NCBI GenBank assembly: GCA_030149175.1
Contig: JASBSA010000128.1
Location: 1-33,688, forward strand
Direction of reading: 5' to 3'
Source of the DNA: Winogradskyella sp.
GTDB lineage: Bacteria > Bacteroidota > Bacteroidia > Flavobacteriales > Flavobacteriaceae
DNA: 33,688 bases
Made by a program: the position numbers and the translations under genes. Under the pieces are notes generated by a model. The model made no database searches and had not been told where the DNA came from. It was given only the letters and a program-made list of their open reading frames with translations. This document shows positions 9,904 through 17,871 of the stretch, in pieces. Each line of letters begins with the position of its first letter. Position 1 is the stretch's first letter.

Positions 9904-10922
9904 TGCAAAGTACCAGAACTTTTAAAGATCGTATTTTTTTGGTCATAAAAGGGCTGGCAATGGGAGCTGCAAATAAAGTTCCGGGAGTTTCTGGTGGAGT
10001 TGTTGCCTTTGTTGCAGGTTTTTACGAAGAGTTTATTTACTCACTTCAACGTGTTAATAAAACAGCATTCAAATTACTCTTTAATGGTCGTTTTAAAAGT
10101 TTTTACCAATACGTAAATGGTAAGTTCTTAGGACTTTTATTCTTAGGAATGATAGTGAGTTATTTTAGTGTTTCTAAAATTTTAGATTACCTTATCGTTA
10201 ACTACGAACTCTATGTATGGAGTGCATTTTTTGGTATGATACTAGGCTCTATCTATTATATAAGTAAAGATTTTAAAGCCTGGAATAGTAAAACTGTTAC
10301 AGCTCTAATACTTGGTGCTGTCGTTGGTCTGAGCATTAGTTTTTTAGATCCTGCAAAAGAAAATGATAATCTTTGGTTTGTGTTTTTTTGTGGTATTATT
10401 AGTGTTTCTGGCATGACGCTTCCTGGGTTTTCTGGGTCGTTTATTTTAATTCTATTAGGCAATTATGTATTACTTCTTGTAGACTCTGTTAATGCATTAT
10501 ACGATACAATTTCAGATATTTTTACTGGTAATTTTGAATTCATAAAAAATGAAGCTAGAATAAGGATGCTTAAAGTTCTTGGTGTCTTTACATTGGGTTC
10601 TGTAACAGGTCTGGTAACATTTTCACATGTATTAAACTATATTTTACATCATTATAAAAATATTACACTAGCAACTATTGTTGGCTTTATTATTGGATCA
10701 CTTGGTGTGGTTTGGCCATGGAAAGAAACTATTTACAAAACCAATATGGACGGTAGCTTTATTTTAGACTCTACTGGCAAACAAGTCATTGCAAATTATA
10801 AGCGCTTTTTCCCTGAAGCCACTACAGAAACTTACATAGCAATTGCTTATATTGGCTTAGGAATTCTCATTGTTTTGGGATTAGAATGGTATGGACAACG
10901 CACAAGACAAATCAAAGTTTAA
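9903..10922 (+). CDS. DUF368 membrane protein, copy 2
   Basis: GLAMGAANKVPGVSGGVVAFVAGFYEEFI and MTLPGFSGSFILILLGNYV; start overlaps the stop of copy 1 (TAATG). Confidence 0.93.
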   Translation: MQSTRTFKDRIFLVIKGLAMGAANKVPGVSGGVVAFVAGFYEEFIYSLQRVNKTAFKLLFNGRFKSFYQYVNGKFLGLLFLGMIVSYFSVSKILDYLIVNYELYVWSAFFGMILGSIYYISKDFKAWNSKTVTALILGAVVGLSISFLDPAKENDNLWFVFFCGIISVSGMTLPGFSGSFILILLGNYVLLLVDSVNALYDTISDIFTGNFEFIKNEARIRMLKVLGVFTLGSVTGLVTFSHVLNYILHHYKNITLATIVGFIIGSLGVVWPWKETIYKTNMDGSFILDSTGKQVIANYKRFFPEATTETYIAIAYIGLGILIVLGLEWYGQRTRQIKV

Positions 10923-11649
10923 ATTCGGGTTGGTAGGAAAAAACATTTCCTACTCATTTTCTAGAGGATATTTTTCGGATAAATTTAAAAACGAAGACTT
11001 ACCCCATTCTTATGTGAATTTTGATTTAGAATCAATTGACGAACTAAAGGATATTATTGAAAATACTTCAAACTTAAAAGGTCTTAACGTTACCATTCCT
11101 TACAAAGAAGAAGTAATTCCGTTATTAGATAAACTAAATAAACGTGCCAAAAACATTGGAGCAGTCAATACCATAAGATTTAAAAAAGGAAAACTAATTG
11201 GTTACAACACTGATTTTTATGGCTTCAAGCACTCATTAAAACCTCATATAAAAAAATACCATAAACGCGCTTTAATTTTGGGTACTGGTGGAGCTTCAAA
11301 AGCCATTGCTTATGCTTTAAAAAAGCTTGGTATTAAATATCATTATGTGTCGCGTACCAAAAGGAAAGGTGTTACCTATACCTATTCTGAATTAACTGAG
11401 GGCATCATTGCTAGATATCAAATCATTATTAATTGTACACCAATTGGTACGTTTCCTAATGTAAATGAATGCCCAAATATTCCTTACGATGGTATAACAG
11501 ACAGACATATTTTGTACGACCTTATCTATAATCCTGAGGAAACTAAATTCCTTTATTGCGGAAAGATAAAAGGAGCTACAACAATAAATGGCTTAGAAAT
11601 GCTAAAAATACAGGCAGAAAAAGCTTGGGAGATTTGGAATAAGCAATAA
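10891..11649 (+). CDS. aroE: shikimate dehydrogenase
   Basis: FGLVGKNISYSFSRGYF, LKGLNVTIPYKEEVIPLLD, IGAVNTIRF, GYNTDFYGF, LILGTGGASKAIAYAL; 32-nt overlap with the upstream DUF368 gene. Confidence 0.95.
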   Translation: MDNAQDKSKFKFGLVGKNISYSFSRGYFSDKFKNEDLPHSYVNFDLESIDELKDIIENTSNLKGLNVTIPYKEEVIPLLDKLNKRAKNIGAVNTIRFKKGKLIGYNTDFYGFKHSLKPHIKKYHKRALILGTGGASKAIAYALKKLGIKYHYVSRTKRKGVTYTYSELTEGIIARYQIIINCTPIGTFPNVNECPNIPYDGITDRHILYDLIYNPEETKFLYCGKIKGATTINGLEMLKIQAEKAWEIWNKQ

Positions 11650-11758
11650 TTAGTGATTAGTAAAACTAAATTCTAATAAACTTTTATTCAAAGTCTTCAA
11701 CATTCTTATTATCCAACGATTAAACAATTACACAAATAAACTTCATCCCTTTATTTCC

Positions 11759-11789
11759 TTTGTAATTCAACGAGTTGTTAGTATCTTTA
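11759..11789 (+). promoter_or_regulatory. promoter TTTG-N19-TATCTTTA upstream of the DUF349 gene
   Basis: -33 TTTG at 11759-11762, 19-nt spacer, -7 TATCTTTA at 11782-11789 (one mismatch to TAnnTTTG). Confidence 0.6.
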
Positions 11790-11813
11790 ACCTCTTAATA
11801 AATATTATGACTT

Positions 11814-13775
11814 ATGTCTGAGAATGATAACCTGCAAGATGCAGACGGAAAAAAAGAAGTAGAATTAAAAGAGTCTACACCACAAGAAGAATCAACTCAA
11901 AAAGTTGCGGAGAATACAGAAGAGACAAATGACACTGAAACTGTTCAAGATTCTGAAAATGAAACAAAAGCAGACTCTGATGCACACTCAGAAATTGAAG
12001 CTTCTAATGCAGAAGATGCAGAAGATGAGTCTAATGCCGAGAGACATGATGTAGAAGAAAAAGACTACCATGCCATGTCAATGCAAGATTTGGCAGAAGA
12101 ATTAAACAGGCTTTTAAAGCATCATAAAATTCAGACTATATCTAAGCAAGTCAATGAAATTAAGGCAGAATTCAATGCGAAATTCAGCGAACTTTTAGAA
12201 GAGAAAAAAGAAGAATTTATAAACGATGGTGGCAACGAAATAGATTTTTACTATACCAACGATACCAAAAAATTATTCAATCAACTCTACAAAGATTATA
12301 AGCAATCCATAAGTTCTTACTATAAAGAGCGAGAACATAATTTAAAACAAAATCTAGAAAACAGATTAGCTATTATAGAAGACATTAAAGGTCTACTTTC
12401 GGTAGAAGAAAATATGGGCACAACCTATAAAACTTTTAAGGAACTTCAAGAAAAATGGCGCAATGCAGGACCAATTCCGAGAGATAAGTACAATAACGCT
12501 TGGAATACATACCATCATCACGTAGAGCGTTTTTACGATTTCTTGCATCTTAATAATGATTTGCGAGACATGGACTTTAAGCACAACTATGATCAAAAAT
12601 TAAAGATTATAGAGCGTGCCGAAGAACTTGCAAAAGATGACAATGTAAACCGCGCTTTTAGAGAGCTTCAAGTATTACACAAACTTTGGAAAGAAGAACT
12701 TGGACCTGTAGCTAAAGAGCATAGAGAAGAGATATGGGAACGTTTTAGCAATGCCACAAAAACTATTCATGACAAACGTCAGGCTTACTATGCAGATTTG
12801 GACAAAGCCTATGAGAAAAATCTTGAAAAGAAAGAAGAAATAATAGCAAAAATACAAGCCATTGCAGATGACAAAGCCAAATCTCACAGTGGTTGGCAAA
12901 AGAAAATAAAAGAAGTGGAAGCGTTGCGCGAAGCTTTTTTTAATGCCGGTAAAGTACCTTTAAAAGTAAACGAAGCCACTTGGGCAAAGTTTAAAGACAC
13001 AGTAAGAACTTTTAACCGTGGAAAAAACAAATTCTACAAAGATTTAAAGAAAGATCAATACGAGAATCTTCAAAAGAAAAAAGAACTCATAAAAATTGCC
13101 GAAGAAAACAAAGACAGTGAAGACTTTGCAGTCGTTACACCTTTAATGAAGAAAATTCAGAGCGATTGGAAAAAAATCGGTCATGTACCAAGACGCGATA
13201 GTGATAAAATTTGGAAACAGTTTAAAAATGCATGTAATCACTACTTTGATAGAATGCATGCACAACGAAAAGCTGAAAACCAGCATTTATATGACGCTTT
13301 TGATAAAAAAGTAAAGCTGCTTGAAGACTTAAAGGTAATGGAATTAAGTGGTGACAACAAAGCTGATGTTGAAGATTTAAAAACCAGAATTGCCGACTGG
13401 AAAGCTATTGGTCACGTACCGCAAAACAAACGCTACATTGATGGTAAATTTTATAAAGCTATTGATGATGCCTTCGACAGGCTGAAAATGGAAAAGTCTA
13501 AATTAGAAATGGTAAAATTTGAAAGCAAGCTTGAAAATTTAGCCAGTAATGAAAATGATACTAGGCTTTTAGATAACGAACAGAATTTTATCCGTAAGAA
13601 AATTGGCGAGGTAAAATCTGAAATAACTCAACTAGAAAACAACTTACAATTCTTTACCAACGTAGAATCTGATAACCCTTTAGTAAAAGATGTGCATAAA
13701 AATATTGCTAAGCACAAAAAGGAATTAGAAACTTGGAAGACTAAGTTATCTAAGTTACGAGGAATGTATAGTTAA
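11814..13775 (+). CDS. DUF349 domain-containing coiled-coil protein
   Basis: Repeated LQEKWRNAGPIPRDKYNNAWNTYHHHVERFYDF / IQSDWKKIGHVPRRDSDKIWKQFKNACNHYFDR units; acidic N-terminal low-complexity tail. Confidence 0.9.
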   Translation: MSENDNLQDADGKKEVELKESTPQEESTQKVAENTEETNDTETVQDSENETKADSDAHSEIEASNAEDAEDESNAERHDVEEKDYHAMSMQDLAEELNRLLKHHKIQTISKQVNEIKAEFNAKFSELLEEKKEEFINDGGNEIDFYYTNDTKKLFNQLYKDYKQSISSYYKEREHNLKQNLENRLAIIEDIKGLLSVEENMGTTYKTFKELQEKWRNAGPIPRDKYNNAWNTYHHHVERFYDFLHLNNDLRDMDFKHNYDQKLKIIERAEELAKDDNVNRAFRELQVLHKLWKEELGPVAKEHREEIWERFSNATKTIHDKRQAYYADLDKAYEKNLEKKEEIIAKIQAIADDKAKSHSGWQKKIKEVEALREAFFNAGKVPLKVNEATWAKFKDTVRTFNRGKNKFYKDLKKDQYENLQKKKELIKIAEENKDSEDFAVVTPLMKKIQSDWKKIGHVPRRDSDKIWKQFKNACNHYFDRMHAQRKAENQHLYDAFDKKVKLLEDLKVMELSGDNKADVEDLKTRIADWKAIGHVPQNKRYIDGKFYKAIDDAFDRLKMEKSKLEMVKFESKLENLASNENDTRLLDNEQNFIRKKIGEVKSEITQLENNLQFFTNVESDNPLVKDVHKNIAKHKKELETWKTKLSKLRGMYS

Positions 13776-13778
13776 ATT

Positions 13779-13964
13779 ATGGACAACAAGCTATTAGGAA
13801 ACTTCATCATTGCTTTTCCACCTGCTGCTTATATTACCTATACCATTGTCATGAAAGAGCCAAATTCTGGTATAGATTGGACTTCCGTAGTTTTGTCAGT
13901 TTTAATTACAATGGTTAGTTATGCAATTGGAAAGAAAATAAAAAATAAAGGAGAAGCAGAATAA
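13779..13964 (+). CDS. small (61 aa) predicted two-TM membrane protein
   Basis: ATG 3 nt after the DUF349 stop; hydrophobic segments LLGNFIIAFPPAAYITYTIV and WTSVVLSVLITMVSYAIG; followed by a strong terminator hairpin. Confidence 0.65.
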   Translation: MDNKLLGNFIIAFPPAAYITYTIVMKEPNSGIDWTSVVLSVLITMVSYAIGKKIKNKGEAE

Positions 13965-13988
13965 GAATTTCTTAAAAAATATAAAACC

Positions 13989-14019
13989 AAAACCCATCTG
14001 TTATTATCAGATGGGTTTT
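13989..14019 (+). terminator. rho-independent terminator-like hairpin
   Basis: Perfect 12-bp stem AAAACCCATCTG-(TTATTAT)-CAGATGGGTTTT downstream of the DUF349/small ORF unit. Confidence 0.85.
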
Positions 14020-14178
14020 GTCCTAACTAAACTAAATTAACCTTAATTACAACCGCTTAATAATAATTAAGATTTCCTACTAAGATTATAAAAACGTTTT
14101 GCTTTTATATACTTTATTTACGTGGGAAATTTCTGTTTGGATGTCTAGTATTTGATTTTTGGAGAATTTTAACATTAT

Positions 14179-14206
14179 GAGATTCTGAAACAAGTTCAGA
14201 ATAACA
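14179..14206 (-). repeat. REP-like intergenic palindrome (GTTATTCTGAACTTGTTTCAGAATCTC on the - strand)
   Basis: Perfect 8-bp stem ATTCTGAA-(ACAAG)-TTCAGAAT at 14182-14202; resembles widespread Bacteroidota intergenic repeats (from memory, not searched). Confidence 0.6.
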
Positions 14207-14214
14207 ACAACAAA

Positions 14215-14988
14215 TTAAAGTGACTTAGCCTCTTCCCAAAAAACATCCATTTCAGATAAGGTCATATCTTTTAGTTGCTTATTTAATTCTTTGGATTTAC
14301 GCTCTAGATACTGAAAGCGTTTTATAAATTTTTTATTGGTGCGCTCTAAAGCATTTTCAGGATTCACTTTAAGAAAACGAGCATAGTTTATCATTGAGAA
14401 TAGCACATCACCAAATTCACTTTCTATCCTATCTTGATTACCTTTAGCTATTTCTGATTTTAATTCTGCTAGCTCCTCCTCTACTTTTTCAAAAACTTGC
14501 TCTGGTTGTTCCCAATCAAAACCTACACCTGCTACTTTGTCTTGTATACGGTTTGCTTTTACCATGGCTGGTAAACTTTTGGGCACACCTTCAAGAACAC
14601 TTTTCTTACCTTCTTTAAGTTTAAGTTGCTCCCAATTACGCTTTACGTCTTCCTCATTCTCAACCTTTACATCACTATAAATGTGAGGATGACGATCTAT
14701 AAGTTTATCACAGATGCTATTACATACATCTGCGATATCAAAATTGTTTGTTTCACTTCCTATTTTAGAATAGAAAACTATGTGCAACAGCACATCACCC
14801 AACTCTTTTTTTACCTCATCTAAGTCATTTTCTAAAATAGCATCACCAAGCTCATAAACCTCTTCTATGGTGAGATGACGCAACGACTCCATAGTTTGCT
14901 TTTTATCCCATGGACATTGCTCGCGCAACTCGTCCATAATAACAAGCAAACGCTCAAAGGCTTTTAGTTGGGCAGTTTTATCCGACAT
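14215..14988 (-). CDS. mazG: nucleoside triphosphate pyrophosphohydrolase MazG
   Basis: LREQCPWDKKQTMESLRHLTIEEVYELGDAI, KKELGDVLLHIVFYSKIG, VGFDWEQPEQVFEKVEEELAEL, EFGDVLFSMINYARFL. Confidence 0.96.
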   Translation of the reverse strand: MSDKTAQLKAFERLLVIMDELREQCPWDKKQTMESLRHLTIEEVYELGDAILENDLDEVKKELGDVLLHIVFYSKIGSETNNFDIADVCNSICDKLIDRHPHIYSDVKVENEEDVKRNWEQLKLKEGKKSVLEGVPKSLPAMVKANRIQDKVAGVGFDWEQPEQVFEKVEEELAELKSEIAKGNQDRIESEFGDVLFSMINYARFLKVNPENALERTNKKFIKRFQYLERKSKELNKQLKDMTLSEMDVFWEEAKSL

Positions 14989-15013
14989 TGTTAATTTATA
15001 GCTATATAAAATT

Positions 15014-15065
15014 CGTCAATTCGAGTGAATTTCATGATTGAAATGAATGAAATTTTTATCGAGAA
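15014..15065 (+). repeat. REP-like element copy A: CGTCAATTCGAGTGA-[hairpin ATTTCAT..ATGAAAT]-TATCGAGAA
   Basis: Termini match copy B (15090-15133) in inverted orientation; internal stem 15029-15035 / 15047-15053. Confidence 0.75.
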
Positions 15066-15089
15066 TAAGAATTTCTAACTTTGAAAATG

Positions 15090-15133
15090 TTCTCGATATA
15101 ATTCCTCATTCTTCGGAATCACTCGAACTGACG
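15090..15133 (-). repeat. REP-like element copy B (inverted): CGTCAGTTCGAGTGA-[hairpin ATTCC..GGAAT]-TATCGAGAA
   Basis: 14/15 match to the left end and 9/9 match to the right end of copy A, opposite strand; different internal stem. Confidence 0.75.
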
Positions 15134-15140
15134 TCTGTAA

Positions 15141-15569
15141 TTATTCTTCTTCGTCCGAAGCTGTTACTTCTTCTTCAGTTTCAAGAGATTCTAAAAGATT
15201 GTTTTTATGAAGTAAATTGTACCACTGGACCACTTTTTTAATGTCTGATGCATATACACGATCTTCATCATAATCTGGTAAAACTTCGAAGAAATATTCT
15301 TCTAAAGTATCTTTTCCATCTTTATGGCTAATCGATGTTTGTTCGCCATTCTCTTTATCTTTAATCTTCTTAAGTACATCCTTTAAAGGTACTTCTTCTG
15401 TTAAAGTATAAATAGCGATTTCACTTAAGATACTAATGTTACTATGTGCACCTACAGTGATTCTCTTTTTATCTAATAAAGATTGTACAACAGCACCAGT
15501 TCTTGTCTGTGTCACAATTTCATATAATCCTGGCTTACCAGAAATGGCTAAAATTTTATCTAAGCTCAT
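15141..15569 (-). CDS. DUF5606 domain-containing protein
   Basis: MSLDKILAISGKPGLYEIVTQTRTGAVVQSLLDKKRITVGAHSNISILSEIAIYT; location between def and mazG. Confidence 0.85.
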   Translation of the reverse strand: MSLDKILAISGKPGLYEIVTQTRTGAVVQSLLDKKRITVGAHSNISILSEIAIYTLTEEVPLKDVLKKIKDKENGEQTSISHKDGKDTLEEYFFEVLPDYDEDRVYASDIKKVVQWYNLLHKNNLLESLETEEEVTASDEEE

Positions 15570-15584
15570 ATTATTTTTTGATTT

Positions 15585-15609
15585 GTCAGGCTGAGCGCAG
15601 TCGAAGCCT
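15585..15609 (+). repeat. REP-like element GTCAGGCTGAGCGCAGTCGAAGCCT
   Basis: AGGCT..AGCCT stem; this word is familiar as a dispersed Bacteroidota intergenic repeat (not searched); lies in the def-DUF5606 gap. Confidence 0.6.
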
Positions 15610-15620
15610 TTTTTATTATA

Positions 15621-16211
15621 TTAACGCTTTCTACTCATTGCAGGAAAACGCATTTTATAATCTATTTTAATTTTTCCTTTTGAAATGTTTGTTAACTTTC
15701 CTTTTATCAAACGTTTTTTAAACGATGATAGTTTATCGGTAAATAAAATACCTTCGATATGATCGTACTCGTGCTGAATGACTCTGGCGATTAAACCATC
15801 ATATTCTTCAACATGCGTTTCAAAATTTTCATCTTGATATTGAATTTTAATCTTCGGTTTTCTGAAAACATCCTCTCTTACATCTGGAATACTCAAACAA
15901 CCTTCATTAAAAGCCCATTCATCCCCTTCTTCTTCCAAAATCTGAGCATTAATGAATGTTTTCTTAAAATTCTTCATTTGCTCTCTATCTGCTTCAGATA
16001 AATCTTCATCTTCTGAGAAAGGTTCCGTATCCACCAAAAACAAACGAATAGGTAAACCAATTTGTGGTGCTGCTAGGCCAACACCATAAGCACCATACAT
16101 AGTCTCATACATATTCTCTATAAGCTCATCAAGCTTTGGATAATCTTTTTCGATTTCCTTAGCTTTTTTCTTTAATACAGCATCTCCATATGCAACTATT
16201 GGTAATATCAT
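15621..16211 (-). CDS. def: peptide deformylase
   Basis: GVGLAAPQIGLPIRLFLVD, NEGCLSIPDVREDV, ARVIQHEYDHIEGILFTDKL. Confidence 0.97.
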   Translation of the reverse strand: MILPIVAYGDAVLKKKAKEIEKDYPKLDELIENMYETMYGAYGVGLAAPQIGLPIRLFLVDTEPFSEDEDLSEADREQMKNFKKTFINAQILEEEGDEWAFNEGCLSIPDVREDVFRKPKIKIQYQDENFETHVEEYDGLIARVIQHEYDHIEGILFTDKLSSFKKRLIKGKLTNISKGKIKIDYKMRFPAMSRKR

Positions 16212-16231
16212 AATTTTGTTGTTTTCGGGTG

Positions 16232-16239
16232 CAAAAGTA
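16232..16239 (-). promoter_or_regulatory. Bacteroidota -7 box TACTTTTG upstream of def
   Basis: TAnnTTTG consensus on the - strand, 20 nt before the def ATG; no obvious -33 TTG. Confidence 0.5.
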
Positions 16240-16249
16240 CAATTCTTAT

Positions 16250-16663
16250 TTAAGAATTTGAAGCTAAATAACTTTGCAATATCAAGGTTGCACTAATTTC
16301 ATCTACAAGTGCCTTATTTTGTCTTTGTTTTTTCTTTAAACCACTATCTATCATGGTTTGAAACGCCATCTTAGAAGTAAAACGTTCATCTACACGCACC
16401 ACAGGAATTTGTGGAATTTCTTTTTGCAGTTTTTCTAAAAACTTTTGAATATGCACTTCACTTTCTGATGCAGTATTATCCATTTGTTTTGGCTCACCAA
16501 CTACAAATTTTTCAACATCTTCGGTGGCAACATAAGTTTTTAAATACTGTATAAGTTCTTTTGTTTCAACTGTAGTTAAACCCGAAGCAATAATTTGCAT
16601 TGGGTCAGTGACCGCTAATCCTGTTCTCTTTGTACCATAATCTATGGCTAAAATTCTTCCCAT
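16250..16663 (-). CDS. ruvX: putative pre-16S rRNA nuclease / Holliday junction resolvase-like YqgF
   Basis: MGRILAIDYGTKRTGLAVTD, VVGEPKQMDNTASE, VRVDERFTSKMA. Confidence 0.95.
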   Translation of the reverse strand: MGRILAIDYGTKRTGLAVTDPMQIIASGLTTVETKELIQYLKTYVATEDVEKFVVGEPKQMDNTASESEVHIQKFLEKLQKEIPQIPVVRVDERFTSKMAFQTMIDSGLKKKQRQNKALVDEISATLILQSYLASNS

Positions 16664-16668
16664 TGTTG

Positions 16669-16676
16669 CAAAGATA
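16669..16676 (-). promoter_or_regulatory. -7 box TATCTTTG 5 nt before the ruvX ATG
   Basis: TAnnTTTG on the - strand; TTTG at 16700-16703 (revcomp) gives a 23-nt spacer. Confidence 0.55.
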
Positions 16677-16684
16677 GTGTAATA

Positions 16685-16717
16685 AAAAACGCTTCTTTAC
16701 AAAAAAGAAACGTTTTT
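16685..16717. terminator. hairpin AAAAACG-c-TTCTTT..AAAGAA-a-CGTTTTT
   Basis: Near-perfect inverted repeat with A-tract and T-tract arms, in the divergent ruvX/dapD intergene. Confidence 0.5.
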
Positions 16718-16828
16718 AAATTAGCAATTAATTAAGTCGTAGATTTTATTCCCTCTATAAATAAATCTCGTTAATTATATCTTTAAGACACCATATCTTT
16801 TAAATGGTCACATTTTCTTACAAAAAAA

Positions 16829-16862
16829 GAAAACTCCTCAATATAAGGGGAGAGGAGTTTTC
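16829..16862. terminator. hairpin GAAAACTCCTC-(12 nt)-GAGGAGTTTTC
   Basis: Perfect 11-bp stem in the ruvX/dapD divergent intergene; A-rich on the left (terminator-like on the - strand), TTTTC on the right. Confidence 0.6.
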
Positions 16863-17024
16863 ATAATTAGCTATTAATTAAACTCTCAGATAAACTTATA
16901 TGAAATAAATTTACATCGCATTTAATAGTATTGAGACACAACTTTTTAGAGTAGGTCACAATTCGTATTAAAAATATTTTACCAAGGATATTTATCAACT
17001 TATCTTTACTGAAATTTTAGACAC

Positions 17025-17840
17025 ATGAAACAATTACAAACCGTTATAGAAAATGCTTGGGAAGATCGCTCCCTTTTAACCAATCATGTAACCATTGATG
17101 CTATAAGAAGTGTCATAGATCTTATAGATGCCGGCACACTTCGTGTTGCAGAACCCACCGATAATGGCTGGCAGGTTAACGAATGGGTAAAAAAAGCCGT
17201 TGTACTCTACTTCCCAATTCAGAAAATGGAAACCTTCGAAGTGGGTATTTTTGAGTATCACGACAAAATTCCATTAAAACGTAACTATATGGAAAAAGGT
17301 ATTAGAGTAGTTCCGCATGCTGTGGCAAGACATGGTGCTTACATTTCTAAAGGGGTAATTATGATGCCGAGCTATGTAAATATTGGTGCTTATGTAGATG
17401 AAGGCACGATGGTAGATACCTGGGCGACTGTCGGTAGCTGTGCCCAAATTGGCAAAAATGTACATCTTTCCGGTGGTGTTGGTATTGGTGGTGTTTTAGA
17501 ACCTTTACAGGCCTCACCTGTAATTATTGAAGATGGAGCATTTATCGGAAGTCGCTGTATTGTTGTTGAAGGTGTCCATGTAGAAAAAGAAGCCGTTCTC
17601 GGTGCTAATGTAGTGCTAACGATGAGCACAAAAATTATAGATGTAACAGGTGACGAACCTGTTGAAATGAAAGGTAAAGTACCTGCGCGTTCGGTTGTAA
17701 TCCCAGGAAGTTACACCAAGAAATTTGCAGCTGGCGAATACCAAGTACCTTGTGCGTTAATCATAGGAAAACGTAAAGAAAGTACTGATAAAAAGACATC
17801 ACTTAATGATGCTTTACGTGAATATGATGTAGCAGTATAA
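17025..17840 (+). CDS. dapD: 2,3,4,5-tetrahydropyridine-2,6-dicarboxylate N-succinyltransferase
   Basis: Left-handed beta-helix hexapeptides; RVVPHAVARHGAYISKGVIMMPSYVNIGAYVDEGTMVDTWATVGSCAQIGKNVHLSGGVGIGGVLEPLQ. Confidence 0.97.
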   Translation: MKQLQTVIENAWEDRSLLTNHVTIDAIRSVIDLIDAGTLRVAEPTDNGWQVNEWVKKAVVLYFPIQKMETFEVGIFEYHDKIPLKRNYMEKGIRVVPHAVARHGAYISKGVIMMPSYVNIGAYVDEGTMVDTWATVGSCAQIGKNVHLSGGVGIGGVLEPLQASPVIIEDGAFIGSRCIVVEGVHVEKEAVLGANVVLTMSTKIIDVTGDEPVEMKGKVPARSVVIPGSYTKKFAAGEYQVPCALIIGKRKESTDKKTSLNDALREYDVAV

Positions 17841-17871
17841 TGGCTACGTTGTTATTTAGCTTTTTATAAAA

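Noticed and set aside
14182-14202. mazG terminator
   Set aside because: Stem is good but no T-tract follows it on the - strand, and the sequence looks like a dispersed repeat, so it is listed as a repeat instead.
17076-17629. Three - strand ORFs antisense to dapD (17076-17261, 17274-17465, 17390-17629)
   Set aside because: Antisense shadows of a strongly conserved gene; no domain-like composition.
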